Assembly: GCA_007127105.1 (NCBI GenBank)
Contig: SLAA01000153.1
Coordinates: forward strand, 1-37,246
Origin: Spirochaetales bacterium
Lineage (GTDB): Bacteria > Spirochaetota > Spirochaetia > DSM-27196 > SLAA01
DNA: 37,246 nucleotides
Direction of reading: 5' to 3'
Shown: in pieces, positions 25,452 through 33,382 of the stretch
Numbering within the stretch: position 1 is the first letter of the stretch
Layout of the letters: each line of letters begins with the position of its first letter
Notes under the pieces: model-generated
Told to the model about the DNA's origin: nothing
What the model saw: the letters and a program-made list of their open reading frames with translations, nothing else
The model's database searches: none
Program-made: the position numbers and the translations under genes

Positions 25452-27116
25452 ATGCTAGCATTACTCGACGTCGGACGTGCCAGGGTACTCATTCCCTTCC
25501 TTGTATTCCTCCTCCTGATCGGCGTGCTATACACCAGCGTGACGCTTTCATCTCGGCAGCCCCTCATAGAGACCGTCACTCCGACCCGCGCTACGGTCGG
25601 AGAAACCGTAACAATTCAGGGGCGCCATTTCGGCCATGCCCGTGCGGAAGGCCGTGTCCGAATTGGCGGCCGTTATCTACCCAATGCTGCATACATCTCC
25701 TGGTCGGACGACGAGATCCGGTTCAGGCTTCCTCATGAGATTGGGTCTGGGCTGCTCTATGTCTCAACAGCACATGGCTTAAGCGCTGGAGTGCTGTTTA
25801 CGAATCGCCAGGATATTCCTCGTGTTGAGGAGCCTGCTGCAGAGAACCCAAGTGCTCCTTTCATAGCTCATCAAGAGTCTCTCGAGGCCCGCATCGGGGA
25901 GCTCCTTGTTCTGCGGGGAAGACGCTTTGGCCATGTGCGTTCTGGTGGCGAGGTTGTCTTTCAGTACATAGGGCCGGAAGGCAGGCAGGAACGGAGCGCT
26001 GGAACAGACGACGCGAACTACGAGCTCTGGACCGACCGTGAGATACATGTTCGGGTACCCGATGGAGTTGGTGACGGCGCGGTTCTGGTGTTGACCGACC
26101 GAGGCAGAAGTCAGCCGCTTGGGCTGTCGGTGCTTCGGCCTGTGGGCGAGAAACATTTTGACGAGCCCATGCAGCATAGCTTCACGCAAAGGCTTCTCCT
26201 CTCTCATGCTACAACTCGTCCCGACATGGGTGACACAAATACGCTGTTCATTTACCTGTCACATCCAGTTGCGGAGTCTTCTCAGAGCGTTGAGTTGCTC
26301 CACGACAGTCACGAACCACATGCAACGTATTCGGACATGACGGTACTTCGTTTTGACAATCTTACGCCCACTGACAACCATATAATAGAGCGTGAGTTTG
26401 AGGTAATGCGGCATCCGGTTCGGACCGATATCCGCACCGCAAGCGTGCCCTTTCAATACCGAATGCCAGCAAGATTTCTGAGTGAGTATCGATCCGCAGA
26501 TCAGTTTGTTCCCAGCGGCTCCGAGACGATTCTCGCCGCAGCACGGGCAGCGGTAGGGAATCAAAGGAATCCGCATCTCAGAGCTAGACTGCTCTTGACG
26601 GCGTTAGGGAACCGAATGAGCTTTGACGAAACGCAGGGCGGTGTGTCAGGCAATGACGCGGTAGAGCGGTGGGAACAGCGACTCGGAAACTCGTTTGTGT
26701 ATGCATCGTTGTACACGGCCTTGCTTCGGGCTTCCGACATCCCATCTCGAATGATTGCAGGATTTCTGGTGCTCGATAATGGTGAGACCTTGCGACATTT
26801 CTGGGTAGAGTACTACCTCCAGGACTTCGGTTGGGTTCCGGTGGATCCTGCGCTGGCCGATGGGTACCGACCAGATGGCTTCAGCCTGGAGGCCACCGGC
26901 GATCAGGCTGCAACCGAGTACTACTTTGGAAACCTGGACGGCAGGCGAGTTGCCTTTTCCAACGGTCTGGTTCGCCGCAGGCCTCGGCGACCTGATTCCC
27001 AGCTGGAACCCGCCAGGGAAGGTCAGTTGTATGCTCTCCAGACTGTGTTTGAGGAACGGGTGGGTAACCTGACTGGGTACATTCTGCGGAGACCTGCCAT
27101 CGAGGTGCGCCGATAG
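25452..27116 (+). CDS. TIG/IPT-domain protein with transglutaminase-like domain
   Basis: A 554-residue protein anchored by one N-terminal membrane segment (about residues 11-32). Two IPT/TIG Ig-like domains follow (about 38-115 and 135-225), each with a TVGETVTIQGRHFG-like turn. After a linker, a transglutaminase-core domain covers about 355-490. Its His449 (RHFWVEY) and Asp465 (VPVDPAL) stand at the family spacing, but the catalytic Cys position holds Ser414 in RLGNSFVYASLYTALLRAS. It therefore may be inactive or act as a binding domain. It is the last gene of the sigma operon, 18 bases after the exported protein. ATG 25452 has only a weak ribosome-binding site. Confidence 0.82.
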   Translation: MLALLDVGRARVLIPFLVFLLLIGVLYTSVTLSSRQPLIETVTPTRATVGETVTIQGRHFGHARAEGRVRIGGRYLPNAAYISWSDDEIRFRLPHEIGSGLLYVSTAHGLSAGVLFTNRQDIPRVEEPAAENPSAPFIAHQESLEARIGELLVLRGRRFGHVRSGGEVVFQYIGPEGRQERSAGTDDANYELWTDREIHVRVPDGVGDGAVLVLTDRGRSQPLGLSVLRPVGEKHFDEPMQHSFTQRLLLSHATTRPDMGDTNTLFIYLSHPVAESSQSVELLHDSHEPHATYSDMTVLRFDNLTPTDNHIIEREFEVMRHPVRTDIRTASVPFQYRMPARFLSEYRSADQFVPSGSETILAAARAAVGNQRNPHLRARLLLTALGNRMSFDETQGGVSGNDAVERWEQRLGNSFVYASLYTALLRASDIPSRMIAGFLVLDNGETLRHFWVEYYLQDFGWVPVDPALADGYRPDGFSLEATGDQAATEYYFGNLDGRRVAFSNGLVRRRPRRPDSQLEPAREGQLYALQTVFEERVGNLTGYILRRPAIEVRR

Positions 27117-27141
27117 CGTGTCTGCTGGGCATCTGCCTTCC

Positions 27142-27170
27142 TTGACAGGCTATACCTCATTTCCTATCCT
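27142..27170 (+). promoter_or_regulatory. Sigma-70 type promoter of glyA
   Basis: TTGACA (27142-27147) and TATCCT (27165-27170) are separated by exactly 17 bases. The transcript would have a leader of about 65 bases ending in the strong ribosome-binding site AAAGGAGGT (27228-27235). Confidence 0.65.
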
Positions 27171-27241
27171 ATGTTTCGTTTGTTCAACTCCGTTCGTTAT
27201 TCCGAGCGTGGTCCCCGCATTAGCTACAAAGGAGGTCCTTC

Positions 27242-28528
27242 GTGGACAGTATTCGATCAGTGGATCCAGAAATTGCAGATGTAATTGAGCGTGAAACTAC
27301 CCGCCAACATGAGAAACTTGAGCTTATAGCGTCCGAGAACTTCACCAGCCCGGCAGTGCTTGCTGCAGCAGGGAGCTGCCTGACCAATAAGTACGCTGAA
27401 GGCTATCCGGGTAAGCGCTACTACGGTGGATGTGAATACGTAGATCAGGCAGAAGAACTTGCTCGGGAGCGCGCTAAGCGGCTCTTCTCGTGCGAGTATG
27501 CCAATGTACAGCCACACTCTGGCAGCAGTGCCAATATGGCGGTGTATCACACCGTTCTGAATCCCGGCGACACCATTCTTGGGATGAATCTGGCCCACGG
27601 AGGGCATCTCACCCATGGCGCAAAGGTTAACTTTTCTGGAAAGCTATTCAATGTAGTGAGTTATGGTGTTTCAAAAGAGTCCGAAACCATAGACTACGAT
27701 GAGCTCGCGGCGGTGGCAAAGAGTGCAAAGCCACGTCTTATTATTGCTGGAGCCTCGGCATATCCGCGTGTTATCGACTTTCAGCGCTTTCGAGAGGTTG
27801 CCGACAGTGTCGGTGCGCTGCTTATGACCGATATGGCGCACATAGCTGGACTGGTTGCCGCCGGAATACATCCGAGTCCAGTTCAATACTCGGATTTTGT
27901 GACCAGTACCACGCACAAAACCCTGCGCGGCCCTCGCGGAGGACTCATACTTATAGGTAAGGATCGTGAGAACGATTTCGGAGCCACGGCGCCGAAGTCG
28001 GGTCGGACTAAGATGTTCTCGGAACTCGTCGACTCCATGGTTATGCCGGGAATACAGGGCGGGCCACTCATGCACATCATAGCGGCAAAGGCTATTGCGT
28101 TCCATGAGGCCTTACAACCTCGTTTTGCTGAGTATCAACGAAGCGTCGTGAAGAACGCATCGCGGCTCGCCAGCGTATTAGGTGAAGGCGGTGCTCGAGT
28201 TGTGTCGGGAGGTACCGATAATCATCTTATGTTGGTGGATGTAACGCCCTTTGGATTGACCGGCAAAGAAGCCGAGATTATGCTCGATGAGGCCAACATC
28301 ACCGTGAACAAGAATGGAATTCCATTTGACCAACAGAGTCCGCTGGTAACTTCCGGTATTCGCATAGGCACGCCAGCAATGACCACCCGTGGCATGGGTG
28401 TGAGCGAGATGGAAGTTATTGGAAGACTCATTCTAGACGCTCTCAAGAGCAAGGGTGCCGAGGATGCCGTTCAGCGTGTAAAGAACGAAGTCCTGGACCT
28501 GTGTCGTGAGTTTCCGCTGTACAGCTAA
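27242..28528 (+). CDS. glyA: Serine hydroxymethyltransferase
   Basis: A 428-residue PLP enzyme that interconverts serine and glycine and loads one-carbon units on tetrahydrofolate. Signatures are [44 protein letters not shown] and the PLP-lysine motif [22 protein letters not shown] and [14 protein letters not shown] complete the family pattern. The start is GTG 27242, fixed by AAAGGAGGT 6 bases upstream. Length is normal. It has its own promoter and is followed by another promoter at 28553, so it is probably a single-gene unit. Confidence 0.97.
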   Translation: MDSIRSVDPEIADVIERETTRQHEKLELIASENFTSPAVLAAAGSCLTNKYAEGYPGKRYYGGCEYVDQAEELARERAKRLFSCEYANVQPHSGSSANMAVYHTVLNPGDTILGMNLAHGGHLTHGAKVNFSGKLFNVVSYGVSKESETIDYDELAAVAKSAKPRLIIAGASAYPRVIDFQRFREVADSVGALLMTDMAHIAGLVAAGIHPSPVQYSDFVTSTTHKTLRGPRGGLILIGKDRENDFGATAPKSGRTKMFSELVDSMVMPGIQGGPLMHIIAAKAIAFHEALQPRFAEYQRSVVKNASRLASVLGEGGARVVSGGTDNHLMLVDVTPFGLTGKEAEIMLDEANITVNKNGIPFDQQSPLVTSGIRIGTPAMTTRGMGVSEMEVIGRLILDALKSKGAEDAVQRVKNEVLDLCREFPLYS

Positions 28529-28552
28529 TGCTTCTATCGGGCTTTCCGAAGA

Positions 28553-28582
28553 TTGACAAATAGCTCCAGCGGTTCGTATACT
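28553..28582 (+). promoter_or_regulatory. Sigma-70 type promoter of the cNMP-binding protein gene
   Basis: TTGACA (28553-28558) and TATACT (28577-28582) are separated by 18 bases, about 31 bases before the ATG at 28614. Both elements are near consensus (TTGACA exact, TATACT one or two changes from TATAAT). Confidence 0.7.
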
Positions 28583-28613
28583 GAGGCTACCGAAGGAGCC
28601 GGCGGAAGTTAAT

Positions 28614-29840
28614 ATGACCACTTCTTTACAACTGACGATGGTGCGTTTCAACAAAGGCGCATATATCATTGTCGAGGGCAAACAGAACGCCGACCACTTC
28701 TATATCATTCGTGCCGGAAAGGTCCGAGTGAGCAAAGAGGTGGAAGTCGTTGAGGAAGAGGGTGGGAACACTCTCGGACCCGGCGACTTTTTTGGTGTTG
28801 TTGCAACCATGTCGGCTCACAGCCACATTGAAACCGCACAAGCCCTTACAGATGTCGAACTGATCTCGGTCCATCGTGACAATTATGGGCAGCTCATAGA
28901 AAAGAACACCCCGGTAGCCATGAAGATTATCGAGGGTTTCTCTCGTCGCATGCGCTACCTAGACGAGGCGCTTGCACGGCTGACGCTTAAGGAGCGCACC
29001 GAGCCTGACGCTGAGCATCTTTACCACATTGCCGAGTACTATGCGCGACAGAGCCAGTATAACCAGGCCTATTACGCATATTACCAGTATCTCAAGCACT
29101 GCCCGAGTGGAGCTCACATAGACCATGCCAAAGAGCGGCTTGCAAAGATTGAAGCCTACGCTCAAGCCGTATACCTTGACGGCAACGACGAAGTTTTTAC
29201 CCGTGTGTATCCCAAAGATACCATGATTTTCTCCGAGACCATGCCTGGCAAGGAACTCTACATTATTCAGAAGGGCAGCGTCAAAATTACCAAAATTGTT
29301 AACGAGAACGAAGTACTCTTAGCGGTACTCAAGCCCGGTGATATCTTTGGCGAAATGGCGCTCATTGAGAATAAGCCACGTTCGGCCTCGGCAATTGCCT
29401 TTGAGGATGCCACCCTTCTGGCCGTGAACAAAGAGAACTTTGCGCGCATGGTTAAGTCGCAACCTCAGATCATTGCACGACTCACTACACTGCTCGCTGA
29501 GCGGATCTGGTTTATCTACAAACAACTTGCAAATACCTTGCTCGACGACAAGGTAGGCCGCATGTACGACGCCCTCCTCATTCAGCTTGAAAAGCAGCGG
29601 GTCACTATTAAGCCTGGCGAGTCCTTCACCTTTGAGTTTGGCCCTAAAGAGCTCATCAACATGGTGGGGCTCCCCATTGCCGAGGGAAACCGCTACCTGC
29701 GGGAACTGCTGAAGAACACCAAGATCAAGTCGGTAAACAACCGGATAGTGACCACGGATGTCGAGGAAGTTGAAAAACAAGCAAAGTACCACCGGAAAAT
29801 GCAGAAAATAGCCAAGTCACGGGCGAATCAGCGTAAGTGA
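28614..29840 (+). CDS. Double cyclic-nucleotide-binding domain protein
   Basis: A 408-residue protein. A first cNMP-binding domain (about residues 8-115) is followed by a TPR-like linker (about 135-180, with HLYHIAEYYARQSQYNQAYYAY). A second cNMP-binding domain (about 190-310) has IFGEMALIENKPRSASAIA, the phosphate-binding-cassette pattern. The first domain's cassette (FFGVVATMSAHSHIETAQA) lacks the usual Arg. The C-terminal region has FGPKELINMVGLPIAEGNRY, which could be a winged helix-like DNA contact as in Crp. It may read cAMP from the class III cyclase in the same window. From memory, proteins of this layout occur in treponemes. It has its own promoter. Confidence 0.88.
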   Translation: MTTSLQLTMVRFNKGAYIIVEGKQNADHFYIIRAGKVRVSKEVEVVEEEGGNTLGPGDFFGVVATMSAHSHIETAQALTDVELISVHRDNYGQLIEKNTPVAMKIIEGFSRRMRYLDEALARLTLKERTEPDAEHLYHIAEYYARQSQYNQAYYAYYQYLKHCPSGAHIDHAKERLAKIEAYAQAVYLDGNDEVFTRVYPKDTMIFSETMPGKELYIIQKGSVKITKIVNENEVLLAVLKPGDIFGEMALIENKPRSASAIAFEDATLLAVNKENFARMVKSQPQIIARLTTLLAERIWFIYKQLANTLLDDKVGRMYDALLIQLEKQRVTIKPGESFTFEFGPKELINMVGLPIAEGNRYLRELLKNTKIKSVNNRIVTTDVEEVEKQAKYHRKMQKIAKSRANQRK

Positions 29841-29882
29841 CCCCCCTGAGCCCTTGCGTCTAACGCAGTAAGGAGGCACCCC

Positions 29883-30674
29883 ATGGATCTCCAACTCAAA
29901 GGCAAAGTAATTCTTGTAGCAGCCTCGAGCAGCGGGCTTGGATACGGCATTGCGGAGCAGGCCGCTGCCGAAGGTGCAACAGTTTACATAGGAAGTCGGC
30001 GAGCCGCCGCGGTTGCGGAAGCTGCCGAGCGTATTGCTGCAAGCACCGGCAACAAACCCTATGGGGGTGTGCTTGATGCGACTGACCCCAGCTCGATTAA
30101 GGCCTGGGTTCAGGGCGCTCTTGATCATTCCGGGCGCATTGACGGTCTGTTGGTGAATGCTGGAGGCCCCCCGGCTGGCGGCTTTGATGAGTTTGACGAT
30201 GATGCCTGGCAGGGCGCCTTTGAGCTGACCCTCATGAGTTCGGTACGTATGATTCGAGCGGTTTTACCGCACATGAAGAAGCAACGCTCCGGTTCCATTC
30301 TTACCATTACCTCATCATCTGTAAAAGAACCAATCCGCATCCTATTACTCTCCAACGTTATGCGCTCTGGTGTCACAAGCCTGGTGAAGAGTTTGTCCTT
30401 TGAACTCGCTGAGCAGGGAATCCGCATTAACAATATCGTTCCGGGTCGAGTTGACACCGCACGGGTCAAAAAACTGGATACCGTTGCTGCGGAGCAAAGT
30501 GGGTGCAGCTATGAAGATGCACGCATGCGACAGGAGAAGGCTATTCCTATGGGCCGTTACGGACGGACAGATGAGTTTGGGCGGGCGGCGGTGTTTCTGC
30601 TTTCCGAGGCTGCAAGCTATATTACCGGTGAAACCATGATTGTGGACGGCGGAATGATGCGGACGGTGTGGTAG
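29883..30674 (+). CDS. SDR-family protein, BKR-like, non-canonical active site
   Basis: A 263-residue short-chain dehydrogenase/reductase fold. The nucleotide-binding loop is AASSSGLGYGIA, not the canonical TGxxxGIG, and LLVNAGGPP follows. Ser144 is present (TITSSSV), but the YxxxK pair is replaced by Ser157 and Arg161 in LSNVMRSGV. C-terminal NNIVPGRVDT and ITGETMIVDGGM are typical. This matches a known BKR-like SDR subgroup that departs from the standard tetrad. Whether it is an oxidoreductase is unsure. ATG 29883 has AAGGAGG 7 bases upstream. It follows the cNMP-binding gene by 42 bases, probably in the same transcript, and converges with topA. Confidence 0.88.
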   Translation: MDLQLKGKVILVAASSSGLGYGIAEQAAAEGATVYIGSRRAAAVAEAAERIAASTGNKPYGGVLDATDPSSIKAWVQGALDHSGRIDGLLVNAGGPPAGGFDEFDDDAWQGAFELTLMSSVRMIRAVLPHMKKQRSGSILTITSSSVKEPIRILLLSNVMRSGVTSLVKSLSFELAEQGIRINNIVPGRVDTARVKKLDTVAAEQSGCSYEDARMRQEKAIPMGRYGRTDEFGRAAVFLLSEAASYITGETMIVDGGMMRTVW

Positions 30675-30688
30675 CCGCGCTCTTCCGC

Positions 30689-33286
30689 CTACTTCCTTGT
30701 AGACGCCTTGATAATTTCTAGTGCACGTTCCAATGTCATATTCTCAATACTCTCGGTATCGCGCTCATTCTCCGGGAGCCCAACATTCTTCGTCCCCACT
30801 TTTATGTATGGTCCATACTTGCCGTCATAGACCGCAATTTTTCGGTTTTTGCCGGTGGGTTCGGTACCAAGATCTTTCAGCACTTTCGAACGTCCCCCGC
30901 GGCCTTTCTTCTCCTCGGACAGCAACTCGAGGGCACGATCAAGATCTACGCTGTAGACATCGTCCTCTTTCTTGAGTGAACGATACTCCCCGTCGCACAT
31001 GACGTAGGGACCGAAACGTCCCGCGGCCGCGACCACCTCTTTTCCCGACTCGGGGTGCAACCCGAGCGTGCGTGGTAGGCTGAGTAAGCGCAAAGCTTGT
31101 TCGAGGGTGATTTCTCGAGGGTTGAGTTCTTTGGGAACACTTGCGCGTTTAGGCTTGGGATCTTCGTCGGACTTGTCACCCAGCTGCACGTAGGGTCCGT
31201 AACGCCCGACCAGGCAGTAGACTGGGAGTTCGGTCTCAGGATCATGGCCAATGGGACTCGGTCCGTTTTTCTGAAGCTCAATCAGATCCTGAATGTCTTG
31301 TTCTGTTAGGTCAGCAGGGGCAATTTCCTCAGGGATAGAGGCGTGAACAGCTTCCCCTTCCGTATCATTGTGGACGATGTAGGGGCCAAATCGGCCAATC
31401 TTGACCTCGGTGCCGTTGTTGAGCTGTGGTAGTCGGATTGTGCGTGAGTCTTCTGGTTTGATCTTGCTCTCGCGGTGCTCAACCGTTGACTTAAGGCCGT
31501 CTTCTCCAAGGTAGAACTCACGCAGATACTCAAGATAGTCGCGTTCACCCACCGCAATCTCATCTAAGGCTGTCTCCATGTCGGAGGTGAAACCGTACTT
31601 AATGAGGTACTCAAAGTGGTTCTCCAGAAGCTGGGTCACGCCCATGCCGGTGTAGGTGGGAACAAGTTGCGTTCCCTGTTTGCGGATGTAACCTCGTTCA
31701 AGAATTGTGCTTATGATACCGGCATAGGTAGAAGGACGCCCAATGCCCTCCTTCTCAAGCCGTTGAACCAGCGATGCCTCGGTGTAGCGCGGTGGCGCCT
31801 TGGTCTCATGCGGCAAAGGTATGAGGCTGTTGGGTGAGAGTGTATCTCCTTCGCGTAACTCCGGAAGCAGTACCTCGCGGTCCTCTATGGCGGCCTCAGG
31901 GTCGTCCGAGCCTTCTACATAGACACGCAGAAAGCCCGGGAAGAGAATGCGCGTGCCGTTAGCCGTAAATGTGCAGTCGCCTGCCTGTATGCGCACATTG
32001 AGCGAGGACTTCTTGGCTTCAGCCATTTGTGAGGCCATGGTACGCTTCCAGATGAGTTCGTACAGTGCCTTCTCTTTACCTTCAAGTCCGGTTTCATCAG
32101 GTCGCCGGAACTCAGATCCTGCAGGACGGATAGCCTCGTGAGCCTCCTGCGCGGAACCTGACTTGGAGCTGAACTGCCGCGGCTCGGGAGAGAGATATTC
32201 CTTACCATAGTCGCGCTCAACTCCGGCACGTGCCGCAGCAATGGCCTCAGAGGACAGCTGAGGGCTGTCAGTACGCATGTAGGTGATAAGCCCCTCTTCG
32301 TAGAGCCTTTGGGCAGTACGCATGGCTTCACGGGCCGTCAGGCCCAGTTTGCGGTTAGCTTCCTGTTGCAGTGTGGATGTAATGAATGGGGCCGCGGGGC
32401 GCGAGACCGACTGCTTTTCGGTTACTGCATCGACGCCCCAGTCCACGGACCTTAGTTGTTCAGTAAGTCGTTTTGTCTCGGCTTCGTCCAAGACTCGTAC
32501 ATCGCGACCCTCAATAACCTTTCCGGTCGACTCGTCAAAATCCTTGCCGCCGGCTACTCGGGTTCCGGCTACGGCGGTGAGGCGTGCCTCGAAAGTACCA
32601 TTTCTAGGTGATGTGTCGTCAGCCCCGGCGCCAGTACCCGCGCTTGACTTTCTGAGTTCAGCCTTGAGATCCCAGTACTCCGCCTTCCGGAAACGAATGC
32701 GCTCGCGTTCGCGCTCGACTATCATGCGGAGTCCGGGTGACTGCACGCGTCCTGCCGAAAGACCATAGGCAATTTTTTTCCAGATGAGTGGGGAGAGCGT
32801 ATAGCCATAGAGGCGGTCAAGAATGCGGCGCGTTTCCTGCGCCTTTACAAGCTGCATATCTATGTCGCGAGGATTCTGAATTGCTTCCTCAATTGCGTTA
32901 CGCGTGATCTCATGGAAAACCATGCGTTTGACCGGGACCTTGGGCTTGAGCAGCTGCACCAAATGCCAGGAAATGCTTTCACCCTCGCGGTCTTCATCCG
33001 TTGCAAGATAGACAGAACCGGCTTCCTTCATTTTACGGCGGAGCTCGGTTATGATCTTGGACTTACCTTTTGGCGTGATATAGAGCGGCTTGAAGTCGTC
33101 TTCTACATTAATTCCAAGCCGAGCCCAGTCCTCACCCTTTACACTCTTGGGAATGTCGGATGCGCTCTGGGGGAGATCTCGCACGTGCCCAATGCTTGCC
33201 TCTACCTCGAAGTTCTTGGGGAGGAAGCGCCGAATGGTTCGCGCCTTGGTTGGTGACTCAACAATAACTAGTACTTTGTCGTTCAT
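30689..33286 (-). CDS. topA: DNA topoisomerase I
   Basis: An 865-residue type IA topoisomerase that relaxes negative supercoils. The TOPRIM domain has LVIVESPTKARTI and the acidic ATDEDREGE. The active-site tyrosine lies in GLITYMRTDSPQLS. GRPSTYAGIISTI and the following core are canonical. The C-terminus has no Cys4 zinc fingers; instead there are about four topoisomerase C-terminal repeats, each with a G[RK][FY]GPY[IV] motif (IGRFGPYI, VGRYGPYV, AGRFGPYV, DGKYGPYI). ATG 33286 is chosen because the protein then begins directly with the TOPRIM strand; the frame is open to 33349. It is divergent from valS. Confidence 0.96.
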   Translation of the reverse strand: MNDKVLVIVESPTKARTIRRFLPKNFEVEASIGHVRDLPQSASDIPKSVKGEDWARLGINVEDDFKPLYITPKGKSKIITELRRKMKEAGSVYLATDEDREGESISWHLVQLLKPKVPVKRMVFHEITRNAIEEAIQNPRDIDMQLVKAQETRRILDRLYGYTLSPLIWKKIAYGLSAGRVQSPGLRMIVERERERIRFRKAEYWDLKAELRKSSAGTGAGADDTSPRNGTFEARLTAVAGTRVAGGKDFDESTGKVIEGRDVRVLDEAETKRLTEQLRSVDWGVDAVTEKQSVSRPAAPFITSTLQQEANRKLGLTAREAMRTAQRLYEEGLITYMRTDSPQLSSEAIAAARAGVERDYGKEYLSPEPRQFSSKSGSAQEAHEAIRPAGSEFRRPDETGLEGKEKALYELIWKRTMASQMAEAKKSSLNVRIQAGDCTFTANGTRILFPGFLRVYVEGSDDPEAAIEDREVLLPELREGDTLSPNSLIPLPHETKAPPRYTEASLVQRLEKEGIGRPSTYAGIISTILERGYIRKQGTQLVPTYTGMGVTQLLENHFEYLIKYGFTSDMETALDEIAVGERDYLEYLREFYLGEDGLKSTVEHRESKIKPEDSRTIRLPQLNNGTEVKIGRFGPYIVHNDTEGEAVHASIPEEIAPADLTEQDIQDLIELQKNGPSPIGHDPETELPVYCLVGRYGPYVQLGDKSDEDPKPKRASVPKELNPREITLEQALRLLSLPRTLGLHPESGKEVVAAAGRFGPYVMCDGEYRSLKKEDDVYSVDLDRALELLSEEKKGRGGRSKVLKDLGTEPTGKNRKIAVYDGKYGPYIKVGTKNVGLPENERDTESIENMTLERALEIIKASTRK

Positions 33287-33289
33287 AGC

Positions 33290-33358
33290 TTTCCGGAACG
33301 CATTGTGCTGAGTGCTTAGATTGATGTCAAGGGCGAAATCTGCTACCATTTCCGGAAA
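33290..33358. promoter_or_regulatory. Paired TTTCCGGAA palindromes between topA and valS
   Basis: TTTCCGGAA (33290-33298) lies just upstream of the topA start, and the perfect 10-bp palindrome TTTCCGGAAA (33349-33358) lies 24 bases before valS. Both are inside the 96-base divergent gap. The two copies, 59 bases apart, could be a shared regulatory site. I see no unambiguous promoter pair in the gap. Confidence 0.35.
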
Positions 33359-33382
33359 CCGCGCAAAGAGGAGCTCTGAATC

